From: Umezawaea tangerina
Lineage (GTDB): Bacteria; Actinomycetota; Actinomycetes; Mycobacteriales; Pseudonocardiaceae
NCBI RefSeq assembly: GCF_003002815.1
Contig: NZ_PVTF01000007.1
Location: 434,001-498,000, forward strand
Direction of reading: 5' to 3'
Length of the DNA stretch: 64,000 nt
Positions within the stretch are counted from its first letter, which is position 1. Each line of letters begins with the position of its first letter. The notes beneath the pieces are model-generated. The model was not told the DNA's origin and did no database searches. It saw only the letters and a list, made by a program, of their open reading frames with translations. Shown here piece after piece: positions 1 through 7,527 of this stretch. The translations under genes were made by a program, and so were the position numbers.

Positions 1-657
1 GTTGGTGAGGACGAGCAGGGCCTGGTGGTCGACGACGCCGAGGGCGAGGAACATGGTGCCCAGGCGGCCCTGGACGTCGAAACCGAGCAGGTCGGCGTAG
101 AACGGTTCGCTGGCCTTGAGCGCGGCGTCGGTGACCTTGAGCTGGACGTGCCCCATCCCGGTGCCCCGCGGCAGCCCGGTGAACGGCTCGTCCGCGCCCG
201 CCTCGCCCGCGAAGTCGCCCAGCTGCAACGGTTCCGCCACGACCGCGGGCTGGTCGCCCTGCCAGCGCCACTCGTCGCGCGGGCGGGCGCAGGTGAGCTC
301 GACGGTGTGGCCGTCGGGGTCGACGACGTAGCAGGAGTGGGCGAGGGTGTGGTCGACCAGCTGGTACTCGGAGTGCCGCGCGGTGTAGTGCGCGACGAAC
401 CGGGCCAGGTCGGCGGGGGTGGGCAGCTGGGGCGCGAAGTGGCTGAGGCCGGGGCTGGACTCGGGCGGAAGGCCCGCGCCGGGGCGTTCGCGGAGCACCG
501 CGAGCTCCTGTCCGGGCACGCCGACGGTCGCGCTGTCCCCTTGGAGGTCGTGCACCTGGAGACCGATGGCCCTCGTGTAGTAGTCGAGGCTGCGGTCGAG
601 GCTCGCCACGGTCAGCTCGACGGCGCCGAGGGTCAGGGTCGGGTCGAGCAGGCTCAT
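1..657 (-). CDS. VOC-family extradiol dioxygenase-like protein (C-terminus off the window)
   Basis: The 219 visible residues form two vicinal-oxygen-chelate modules like those of CatE/catechol 2,3-dioxygenase proteins. The first starts near LTLGAVELTVASLDRSLDYY and closes with DPDGHTVELT; the second starts at GMGHVQLKVTD, whose His is the usual first metal ligand of the catalytic half. The remaining ligands lie beyond the window edge, so ring-cleaving activity cannot be judged. The ATG overlaps the TGA of the upstream FAD monooxygenase (ATGA), so the two are translationally coupled. Because VOC proteins also include antibiotic-binding and glyoxalase-type members, a role in resistance or detoxification is equally possible. 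The family is clear; the substrate is unknown. Confidence 0.8.
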   Translation of the reverse strand, partial: MSLLDPTLTLGAVELTVASLDRSLDYYTRAIGLQVHDLQGDSATVGVPGQELAVLRERPGAGLPPESSPGLSHFAPQLPTPADLARFVAHYTARHSEYQLVDHTLAHSCYVVDPDGHTVELTCARPRDEWRWQGDQPAVVAEPLQLGDFAGEAGADEPFTGLPRGTGMGHVQLKVTDAALKASEPFYADLLGFDVQGRLGTMFLALGVVDHQALLVLTN

Positions 658-1847
658 GGTCGGTTCCCCTTCTTGGACGCGAAGACGCGTTCGAACGGCC
701 TGGTGACGCTGGAGACGAGCGACATGGCTTTGAAGAACATGATCAGTTTCCTGGGGGGACCGTCGACGAACAGCATGTCGAGGCCCTTCTGCGACCCCGC
801 GGCGGATTTGGCGCCACGCGGGAACATCGCCTTCTCGTACCGGGTGAGCGAGGCCTCCAGGTCGGGGCCCGCCAGGACCTCCCGCGCCAGGTCGGCACCG
901 TCGATGAGCGCGATGTTCGCGCCCTCGCCCGCGAACGGCGACATGAGGTGCGCCGCGTCGCCGACCAGGGTGACGCCGGGGACGCGCTCCCAGGTGAGGC
1001 CGGTCGGCAGCGCGTAGATCGGGCGCGGCCAGATGGCGTCGTCGTCGCACCCGCGGATCAGGTCGGTGAGCTCCGGGACCCAGTCGGGGTAGTGGCGGAG
1101 CAGCCCGGCTCGGGCCGAGTCCGGGTCGTCCCAGTCGATCCCGCTCGCGGCGACCCAGTCCTCCGGGACGCGCAGGCCGCAGCCGAGCGAGATGGTGTCG
1201 CCGCCGTGCCCGCCGATGTAGCGGTGGTCCGACAGCGCGAACAGGCTGCCCCGCCCGGTGACCGCGAGCGCCTCCGGGTGCCGGGTGGCCGCGTCGGTCA
1301 ACCGGATCTCGACGATGGTGATCCCGGTGTAGACCGGCTTGACCGGGGTCAGCAGCGACCGGACGGCCGACCACGCTCCGTCCGCGCCCACGACGAGGTC
1401 GGCGCGCACCGAGGAGCCGTCCGCGAACTCCAGCTCGTGCCCGTCCTCGACGGGCCGCGCGGCGGTGAGCTTGCGGCCCCAGGCGATCGTGCCGGGTTCC
1501 AGGGACTCGACGAGCAGCCGCCGCAGGTCGGTCCGGTCGATCTCCGGCCTGCCGTTGCCGCCCGGCGGTTCGCGCTTGTCGACGTGCACCCGCCCGGTCT
1601 TGTCGAGCAGCCGGATGTCCTCGCCGCCGACGTGCGTGCGGGCGAGGAACCGGTCGTGCAGACCGGCCTGCCTGAGCGCGACTTGGCCGGTGTCCTCGTG
1701 GATGTCGAGCGACCCGCCCTGCTGGCGGGCGTCGGGGGAGGTGTCGGACTCGTAGACGGTGACGGGTACTCCGTGGCGCTGGAGTATCCGGGCGCAGACG
1801 AGGCCGCTGAGGCCCGCGCCCACGATCGCGGTTCTGCGTTCGGGCAT
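654..1847 (-). CDS. FAD-dependent monooxygenase, TetX-like
   Basis: This 397-residue class A flavoprotein monooxygenase should hydroxylate a small organic or polyketide substrate using NAD(P)H and O2. Near the N-terminus, IVGAGLSGLVCARIL is the Rossmann GxGxxG motif. The central VVGADGAWS is the DG motif, and GDAAHLMSPFAGEGANIALIDG is the GD motif with the TetX-type ending. The early GGSLDIHEDTG segment is also typical of TetX relatives. An earlier in-frame ATG exists, but the chosen ATG has AAGGAG seven bases upstream and starts directly at the flavin fold. It is divergent from a TetR gene across three palindromes and coupled to a VOC protein, which resembles an inducible drug-inactivation or catabolic unit. 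Tetracycline inactivation itself is not shown. Confidence 0.88.
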   Translation of the reverse strand: MPERRTAIVGAGLSGLVCARILQRHGVPVTVYESDTSPDARQQGGSLDIHEDTGQVALRQAGLHDRFLARTHVGGEDIRLLDKTGRVHVDKREPPGGNGRPEIDRTDLRRLLVESLEPGTIAWGRKLTAARPVEDGHELEFADGSSVRADLVVGADGAWSAVRSLLTPVKPVYTGITIVEIRLTDAATRHPEALAVTGRGSLFALSDHRYIGGHGGDTISLGCGLRVPEDWVAASGIDWDDPDSARAGLLRHYPDWVPELTDLIRGCDDDAIWPRPIYALPTGLTWERVPGVTLVGDAAHLMSPFAGEGANIALIDGADLAREVLAGPDLEASLTRYEKAMFPRGAKSAAGSQKGLDMLFVDGPPRKLIMFFKAMSLVSSVTRPFERVFASKKGNRP

Positions 1848-1932
1848 GGAGGAGCGCTCCTTCACGAGCTGGAGAGTGGTCGCGGCGGCGGAGGTGCCCG
1901 CCGGGTTCGCCGGGTGGTTCGGCGGCCGCTTC

Positions 1933-1990
1933 ACGAACGCTATTCGTCACGAACCAGGTTCGTCAAGCGGTTGACGAACGCGGTTCGTCA
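1933..1990. promoter_or_regulatory. Three tandem TetR-type operators
   Basis: Three dyads of one motif sit in the divergent gap. ACGAA-N5-TTCGT lies at 1933-1947, ACGAAC-CAG-GTTCGT at 1949-1963, and ACGAAC-GCG-GTTCGT at 1974-1988; the last extends to a perfect 19-bp palindrome from 1972 to 1990. A further dyad, GTCAA-GCGG-TTGAC, bridges the last two at 1962-1975. The sites end 17 bp before the TetR start and lie 86 bp upstream of the monooxygenase start. This fits autorepression plus control of the divergent genes, which is an inference from position and symmetry. Confidence 0.75.
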
Positions 1991-2006
1991 CGATTACCGT
2001 CGGGCG

Positions 2007-2690
2007 GTGCCCCAGCGTGATCCTTTTCGCGTCTCCGAGGTCGCGAGCCGTCGCACCGGACTCGCGAAGTCCCCGCTGAGCCGCGACGCGATAGTCGACG
2101 AGGCGTTGCGCCAGTTCACCTCCGAGGGCGGCGACGCCGTGACCCTGCGCAAGATCGCGAAGGCGCTCGACACGGGCCCGGCCTCGCTCTACGCCTACGT
2201 CGACGACATGGCCGAGCTGCGGGCGCTGGTCCTGGACCGCGCGCTGGCGGCCGTCGAGGTCGACCAGGGCGACGGCCCGTGGCGGGAACGGCTGGAAGCG
2301 CTCCTCCGCTCCTACATCCGGGTCCTGATGACCAGTCCGGCGCTGGCGCGGATGTCGTCGCAGACCATCGCCGTCGGCCCCAACGCGCTGCGCATCGCCG
2401 AGGCGCTGCTGGGGATCCTCGAAGACGCGGGGGTGGACCGGCTGACCGCGGCCTGGGCCGTCGACATGCTGTCCGCGTTCGTCACGTCGGTGGCCGCGGA
2501 GCACGCGCAGGGCGCGGACCCGGTGGCGCCGGGAGGTCCGGTCGCGCAGGCGCTCGACCGCGCCCCGGCGAGCCGGTACCCGCGCGTGCACGCCGCGCGG
2601 GAAGACCTCGTCTCCGGTACCGGCGAGGAGAGGTTCGCCTGGTCGGTCGACGTCCTCGTCCGCGGCATCCTCTCGCGGGCCGGGGTGTGA
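2007..2690 (+). CDS. TetR-family transcriptional regulator
   Basis: A 227-residue repressor of the TetR type. After a short basic leader, the N-terminal helix-turn-helix reads AIVDEALRQFTSEGG...VTLRKIAKALDTGPASLYAYVDD. The long helical C-terminal domain (MSSQTIAVGPNALRIAEALL) resembles the TetR_C_1 ligand-binding domain of tetracycline-type repressors. The open frame extends far upstream without a stop; the GTG start was chosen because it directly precedes the conserved fold and follows the operators. Its divergent target is probably the TetX-like monooxygenase/VOC pair. A ligand of polyketide type is plausible from the pairing but not demonstrated. Confidence 0.85.
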   Translation: MPQRDPFRVSEVASRRTGLAKSPLSRDAIVDEALRQFTSEGGDAVTLRKIAKALDTGPASLYAYVDDMAELRALVLDRALAAVEVDQGDGPWRERLEALLRSYIRVLMTSPALARMSSQTIAVGPNALRIAEALLGILEDAGVDRLTAAWAVDMLSAFVTSVAAEHAQGADPVAPGGPVAQALDRAPASRYPRVHAAREDLVSGTGEERFAWSVDVLVRGILSRAGV

Positions 2691-2704
2691 CCCGTCGTGA
2701 CGGG
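2691..2704. terminator. Short hairpin between convergent TetR genes
   Basis: Arms CCCGTC/GACGGG are separated by two bases, and flanking GAC/GTC bases extend the stem with one bulge. It fills the 16-bp gap between two converging genes, so it could end transcription from both sides. There is no T-run, so the assignment is weak. Confidence 0.3.
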
Positions 2705-2706
2705 GT

Positions 2707-3282
2707 CTAGACCTCCCGCGGGCGCATGCCGTCGACCAGCATGAGCACGACGCGGTCGCCCTGGTCGGGGAGGTCCGTCCGGTCGGACGCCAGGCAGAAC
2801 CCGGTCATCGCCATCAGCAGGTCCTCCGGTACCACTCCCTCGCGGAACACGCCCGCCCTCTCGCCGGTGCGGACCAGGTGGGTCACGGTCGTGAGGAGGC
2901 GGTCGTGGGCCGGGCGGACCACCGCGGGGCCGTCGGGCGCGATGATCGACTTCACCGCGAGCGGCATGCACGGCTTCGAGCCGACGTGGCGGACGAACCG
3001 CCGCATCCACGTGGTCAGCGCGCGGTCGGCGGGCATCGCGGCGAGCAGGTCGTCGAGGGTGTCGCACAACGGGTCGATCTCGCTGAGGTAGACGCCCGCG
3101 ATGAGCTCCTCCCTGGTCGGGAAGTGCCGGTAGAGCGTCGCGATCCCCACGCCCGCCCGCTTGGCCACGTGGTCGAGGGGGACGTCCGCGCCCCACTCCG
3201 CGAGCACGTCCTTGGCCGCTTCGACGATCGCCTCGCGCTTGCGCCGGGCGTCGGCGCGCAGCGGGCGCGCTGGGTCGGCCAT
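2707..3282 (-). CDS. TetR-family transcriptional regulator
   Basis: A 191-residue TetR-type regulator. The DNA-binding domain is at residues 15-60 (REAIVEAAKDVLAEWGADVPLDHVAKRAGVGIATLYRHFPTRE), and the C-terminal half has the SbtR-like pattern common in actinobacteria (ending VVLMLVDGMRPREV). The ATG is preceded by AAGGAGGAG. It is divergent from an enoyl-CoA hydratase-like gene, with two copies of a TGGAGGA palindrome in the gap, so autoregulation and control of that gene are likely. The ligand may be an acyl-CoA or fatty acid, which is inferred only from the neighbour. Confidence 0.88.
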   Translation of the reverse strand: MADPARPLRADARRKREAIVEAAKDVLAEWGADVPLDHVAKRAGVGIATLYRHFPTREELIAGVYLSEIDPLCDTLDDLLAAMPADRALTTWMRRFVRHVGSKPCMPLAVKSIIAPDGPAVVRPAHDRLLTTVTHLVRTGERAGVFREGVVPEDLLMAMTGFCLASDRTDLPDQGDRVVLMLVDGMRPREV

Positions 3283-3300
3283 GCACTCCTCCTTGCCAAG

Positions 3301-3339
3301 TGGAGGAATCCTCCATATTTTAAGTGGAGGAATCTTCCA
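3301..3339. promoter_or_regulatory. Duplicated TetR operator
   Basis: TGGAGGA-A-TCCTCCA (3301-3315) is a perfect 15-bp palindrome. TGGAGGA-A-TCTTCCA (3325-3339) is a copy with one mismatch, 24 bp further on. The AT-rich stretch ATATTTTAA lies between them and may be the -10 region. The pair lies between the TetR start and the enoyl-CoA hydratase-like gene, so binding would affect both. Confidence 0.7.
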
Positions 3340-3380
3340 GTTGGTCGGATGGTAACCGACCCCGGCCCCGAGGAGCGGCA

Positions 3381-5114
3381 GTGGCAGACCGGCGGAGCGC
3401 GGTGCGGTGGGAGCTGGACGCCGAGGGGATCGTCACGGTCGTCCTCGACGACCCCGGCCGCACGGCCAACATGGTCAACCAGCGGCACCACGACGGGTTC
3501 GGGGCGTGCCTCGACGAGGTCGAGGCACGCCGTGACGAGGTCCGGGGGATCGTGCTCACCTCGGCGAAGCGGTCGTTCTTCTCCGGCCAGGACGTCGAGA
3601 TCGGCGAGATCCCCCTGGACGAGCTCGCCGCCACGTACGGGTTCGTGGTCCCGGTCCGCGACCAGCTGCGCAGGCTGGAGACGCTGGGGATCCCCGTGGC
3701 CGCCGCGATGACCGGCTCCGCGCTCGGTGGCGGCCTCGAGCTCGGGTTGGCCTGCCACCACCGGGTCGGCCTCGACGCGCCGGACGTCTTCTGGGGCCTG
3801 GCCGAGGTGGCGATGGGGCTGATGCCGGGCTGCGGCGGACTCGTCCGCACCACCCGCATGCTCGGGATCGCCGCGGTCGTCGAGCAGGTCGTCGGCCCCG
3901 CCGCGGTCCTCGGCCCGGCGGAGGCGGTACGGGCCGGGATCGTCGACGAGCTCGCGTCCACGCGCGAGGAGTGCGTCGCACGGGCGCGCGCGTGGGTCCA
4001 CGCGCGTCGGGCCGACGGCGACCAGGACTTCACCCAGCGCTGGGACCGGCCCGGCTACCGCGTCCCCGGCCCCACGCCCGGCACCCGTGAGTTCGACACC
4101 CTGGTCCGCCGGCTGGAAGCCGATCTCGACGCCCGGCCGGAAAGCGCGCTGGAACCCGCGCGGCGCGCGGTCCTCGCGGCGGCCGTCGAGATCGCGCGGG
4201 TGGACCCGGACACGGCGTTCGCCGTCGAGACCAAGCACTTCTTCGAGCTGTTCGACGGCCCGCGGCGGATGAACCTGTCCAGGGCGATGGTCGACCCGAA
4301 GGCCGTCGCGGACGGCGTGGCCCGCCCCGGTGGCCACGCCCGGTGGACACCGGCCCGCGTCGCCGTGCTCGGCGACACCGCGACGGCCGCGGACCTCGCC
4401 GAGCGGTGCGCGCGGGCGGGGTGGCCGGTGGTGCGGACGGTCGACGCCGATCACGACGTCGTCCTGGACGCCACGGCGGGCACGATGGTGATCGGGTCGA
4501 CCCGGATCGGCCTGCGCCTGCGCCACCCGACCCAGCGGCCACCGCTGCTGGCGCTGTACTTCGCCCGGTCGGCACCGCTGGTCGAGCTCTCCTGCCCGGA
4601 CGGCACTCCGGACGCGGTGGTGGCCAAGGCGTTCGACGTCGCCATCGGGCTGGCCGGGATCCCCCTCCTGGTGCGGGGCTGCCAGGGCTCGTTCGTCGGG
4701 CGGGTCGTGGACGCCGTGACGGCGGAGCGCGCGGCCCTGCTGGACGAGGGCGTCCCGGAACGGGAGGTCCGGCTCGCGCTGGCACGAGCCGGGTTCGCCG
4801 CCCCGGCACTGTCCACAAAGGACCCAGTGGTCGCGCAGGTCGACCGCGGCGAAGGGGACTCCGCCGTCGACCTGCGCGATGCCGTCGAACGGCTGACGAT
4901 GGTCGCGGCGGTCGCGGCCCGGCGCGCGGTCGCCGACGGGAGCGCCGTCACCGAGGCCGAGGCCAACATCGGGTCGATCGTGGGCGCGGGGTTCCCGATC
5001 TGGACCGGCGGTGCCGCGCAGTACGTCGCGGCCTACCCCGGTGGTGCCGCCGCCTTCCTGGCCCGTGCCGACGAGCTCGCCGCCCGGCACGGTGACCGCT
5101 TCCGCTGTGCGTGA
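3381..5114 (+). CDS. Enoyl-CoA hydratase fused to a degenerate 3-hydroxyacyl-CoA dehydrogenase
   Basis: A 577-residue protein arranged like the FadB/FadJ fatty-oxidation alpha subunit but about 140 residues shorter. The N-terminal crotonase domain (about 1-200) keeps the oxyanion-hole segment GSALGGGLE and both catalytic glutamates (E120 and E142, in GGLELG and GLAEVAMG), so hydratase or isomerase activity is likely. The second half aligns with 3-hydroxyacyl-CoA dehydrogenase, yet the NAD-binding GxGxxG is replaced by VLGDTATAAD and the catalytic His of the usual HFFNP segment is lost (LYFAR). The dehydrogenase is therefore probably inactive. GTG at 3381 follows AGGAG; an earlier GTG would start inside the operator. 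Confidence 0.82.
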   Translation: MADRRSAVRWELDAEGIVTVVLDDPGRTANMVNQRHHDGFGACLDEVEARRDEVRGIVLTSAKRSFFSGQDVEIGEIPLDELAATYGFVVPVRDQLRRLETLGIPVAAAMTGSALGGGLELGLACHHRVGLDAPDVFWGLAEVAMGLMPGCGGLVRTTRMLGIAAVVEQVVGPAAVLGPAEAVRAGIVDELASTREECVARARAWVHARRADGDQDFTQRWDRPGYRVPGPTPGTREFDTLVRRLEADLDARPESALEPARRAVLAAAVEIARVDPDTAFAVETKHFFELFDGPRRMNLSRAMVDPKAVADGVARPGGHARWTPARVAVLGDTATAADLAERCARAGWPVVRTVDADHDVVLDATAGTMVIGSTRIGLRLRHPTQRPPLLALYFARSAPLVELSCPDGTPDAVVAKAFDVAIGLAGIPLLVRGCQGSFVGRVVDAVTAERAALLDEGVPEREVRLALARAGFAAPALSTKDPVVAQVDRGEGDSAVDLRDAVERLTMVAAVAARRAVADGSAVTEAEANIGSIVGAGFPIWTGGAAQYVAAYPGGAAAFLARADELAARHGDRFRCA

Positions 5115-5145
5115 CGGAAAACCGGAGACGGGCCCGGTGGTTCGG

Positions 5146-6543
5146 TCACAACGGGACTGAGGGCGTGCGAGCCCGTGCGGTGGAGGTGTCCGCCGCACGG
5201 GGTGCCCGCACGACCGCGAGGAGCGCCGCCAACGCGAACACGACCACCTCGTAGGTCATCGCGTGCCACAGCGCGGTGCCGGGGCTCGCGGGCACCGCGT
5301 AGGCCATGCCCGCGAAGGTGACGCCCACCGTCCCCCCGAGCTGCTGCGCGGTCGGGAGCAGACCGGAGACCGAGGTGGCGGCCTCGGGGCGGGCCTCGGC
5401 GATGATCCGGGTGAACGCCGAGGACGTGAAGGCGCCGAACGCGAACCCGCCCGCGCCGAGGGCGAGCCACAGCACCCACCGCAGGGCGGGCTCGTGGATG
5501 GTCGCGGCGACGGCGAGGCAGACGAGCCCCAGCGTCGCGGACGACCCGCCGAGCGCCCAGCGGCCGAACCGCGCGCTCAGCGCGGCCGACATCCCGCTGC
5601 CCACCAGCGCCCCGACCGCGTAGGGGGTGGCGGTCAGCCCGGTCCGCAGTGGACTGGCGCCCTCCGCCACCTGCAGGTGCGTGGCCAGCAGCAGGCTGAA
5701 CGAGGGGACCCCGGCGTTGAAGACCAGGACCATCCCCAGTCCCCGTCTCGTCGCCGGGTCGGACATCGTGCTCGGGTGCACGAGCGGGTGCGGCACCCTG
5801 CGCTGCGACAGCGCGAACCCGACCAGGAGCACCACCGCCACGACCAGGCTCGCCCACGTCCACGGCGGCCACCCGGCGTCCCGGCCGACGGTGAGGGGCA
5901 GCACGAGGAGGCCCAGTCCGAGCAGGCTCAGCGTCGCGCCGACCGGGTCGACGCGGTCGCCGTCCGCGCCGCCGCGGGAGGCGGGCAGCACGGGGGAGAG
6001 CGCGAGGGCGGCGAGCCCCACCGGCACGGTCAGCAGCATCGCCGCCCGCCAGCCCAGCCCCAGCGGGGCGAACTGGATCAGCACCCCGCCGAGCACCGGG
6101 CCCGCCATCGACGCCGCCGCCATCGTCGCGCCGAACGCGCTCAACGCGGCGGCCCGCCGGTCCGGTGGCACCGAGGACCGGATCAGCGACAGCGTCTGGG
6201 GGGCCATGAGCCCGCTGCCGACGCCCTGCGCCAGCCTGCCCGCGACCAGCAGCCACGCCGACGGCGCGAAGGCCGACCCCAGCGAGGCGAGCGTGAACAG
6301 CGCCATCCCGAGGACGAACATCCCGCGGTAGCCGTACCGGTCGCCCAGCCGCGCCGACACGACCAGCGAGCAGGCGTAGGTCAGCGTGTACCCGGCGAGG
6401 ACCAGCTGGCCCGTGCCGGAGCCCGTCGCGAGGTCCCGCTGCACGTCGGGGACCGCCACCTGCATGACCGTCACGCTGAAGAGCTGGACGAACGTCCCGG
6501 ACAGGACGATCGGCAGCAGGAGCCGGGGGTGGTGGGCGCTCAC
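5146..6543 (-). CDS. MFS drug exporter, DHA2 (EmrB/QacA-like)
   Basis: A 465-residue polytopic membrane protein with the features of proton-driven multidrug exporters. Motif A appears as ARLGDRYGYRGMF in the loop after helix 2, and motif C as AGPVLGGVL in helix 5; the length fits about 14 transmembrane segments. Its GTG start overlaps the TGA of the upstream alpha/beta hydrolase (GTGA), so both are made from one transcript driven by the LysR-controlled divergent region. Export of a toxic compound paired with its hydrolysis is a reasonable reading. The substrate is unknown. Confidence 0.87.
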   Translation of the reverse strand: MSAHHPRLLLPIVLSGTFVQLFSVTVMQVAVPDVQRDLATGSGTGQLVLAGYTLTYACSLVVSARLGDRYGYRGMFVLGMALFTLASLGSAFAPSAWLLVAGRLAQGVGSGLMAPQTLSLIRSSVPPDRRAAALSAFGATMAAASMAGPVLGGVLIQFAPLGLGWRAAMLLTVPVGLAALALSPVLPASRGGADGDRVDPVGATLSLLGLGLLVLPLTVGRDAGWPPWTWASLVVAVVLLVGFALSQRRVPHPLVHPSTMSDPATRRGLGMVLVFNAGVPSFSLLLATHLQVAEGASPLRTGLTATPYAVGALVGSGMSAALSARFGRWALGGSSATLGLVCLAVAATIHEPALRWVLWLALGAGGFAFGAFTSSAFTRIIAEARPEAATSVSGLLPTAQQLGGTVGVTFAGMAYAVPASPGTALWHAMTYEVVVFALAALLAVVRAPRAADTSTARARTPSVPL

Positions 6544-7409
6544 CGGGGCGTCCGCTGCAACGCGGTCGTGGCGAGCAGCGTCGCCAGCTCGGCGGGCCGG
6601 GTGGCGAACGGCGAGTGGCCGCCGGGCAGGGAGCGCACCTGCACCGGGGTGTCCGGCGCGAACCGGTCGGCCTCGGCGACCATCAGGTCCTGGACGGCGA
6701 TCGGCAGCGCCCGGTCCTCGGTCAGCCGGACGAACGTGCGGGCGACCCGCCGCCAGTTGTCGGGGGTGACGGGCACCGGCGTGGTGAAGCTCGCGAACGG
6801 GTGGTCGGGGGTGAGGAACTGGCGCCAGGAGTCCGACGCGGTGGCCGGGAGGTCGTTCAGGAACGCCTGGCGGATCAGGTCGACCTCGGTCTCGTCGGGG
6901 GACAGCGGGTTGATCCGGAAGGCACCGAGGGCGGCGGGGTCGCCGAGCATGGGGAGCTTGGCGGCGGAGGAGTTCTCGGGTGCCTCGATGTAGTCCTGGA
7001 ACCGGGGGCGGCCCGCGGGGACGAACGCGGAGAGGTACACGACCCGGTCGACGAGCTCGGGGGCCTGCTCCGCCGCGGCGGTGGCGGGGCCGCCGCCCGC
7101 GCTGTGGGCGACCAGGACCACGTTGCGGTAGCGCGTGCGCACGTCGACCAGCGCGGTGAGCACGGCGTCGACGCCGTCCTGCGGCGCGAGGTCGCCCAGC
7201 CGCGACCTCTCGCTGGTGATCCCCGGCTGGCCCGGCCGGTAGAAGCCGGTGGGCACCGGGGCGTCGAGCCCGCAGCCGGGGAGGTCGACCGCGACGCCGG
7301 CCACGCCGTGGCGGGCCAGTGCCCGCTGCGTCGCCGCCCAGTGCAGGGCGGAGTGCCAGGCGCCGTGGACGAGCACGACGACGGTCTCGGACGAGGAGGG
7401 ACGGATCAC
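6540..7409 (-). CDS. Alpha/beta hydrolase
   Basis: A 289-residue serine hydrolase. The oxyanion region is VLVHGAWHSALHW, the nucleophile elbow is LVAHSAGGG (Ser in the GxSxG position with Ala first), and the C-terminal catalytic His is in LPGGHSPFA. Relatives include EstC-like and salicylate-esterase-like proteins that act on small esters. The GTG start was chosen because GGAAAGG lies just upstream; an earlier ATG would add a basic, non-conserved leader. It is the first gene of a two-gene unit with the DHA2 exporter and is divergent from a LysR regulator. Confidence 0.85.
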   Translation of the reverse strand: MIRPSSSETVVVLVHGAWHSALHWAATQRALARHGVAGVAVDLPGCGLDAPVPTGFYRPGQPGITSERSRLGDLAPQDGVDAVLTALVDVRTRYRNVVLVAHSAGGGPATAAAEQAPELVDRVVYLSAFVPAGRPRFQDYIEAPENSSAAKLPMLGDPAALGAFRINPLSPDETEVDLIRQAFLNDLPATASDSWRQFLTPDHPFASFTTPVPVTPDNWRRVARTFVRLTEDRALPIAVQDLMVAEADRFAPDTPVQVRSLPGGHSPFATRPAELATLLATTALQRTPR

Positions 7410-7501
7410 GGGAACGGCCTTTCCACGGGGTGCTGGTTGCCCGTCAAGGCCACACCGTCGACCCCACCTCCATCCACCGCGATATCTCACTGGGGTCTCC
7501 G

Positions 7502-7520
7502 CGATACCCAGGACGTATCG
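7502..7520. promoter_or_regulatory. LysR-type T-N11-A box
   Basis: CGATAC-N7-GTATCG is a perfect dyad whose inner T (7505) and A (7517) are 11 bases apart, the LysR consensus form. A second CGCGATA copy 21 bp upstream (7479-7485) may be a weaker activation half-site. The dyad ends just before the LysR start, on the shared divergent promoter with the hydrolase/exporter unit. Confidence 0.7.
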
Positions 7521-7527
7521 TGACGGG

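Noticed and set aside
948-2006. A 350-codon N-terminal extension of the TetR gene
   Set aside because: It lies antisense to the FAD monooxygenase and crosses the operators. The conserved TetR fold begins right after the GTG at 2007.
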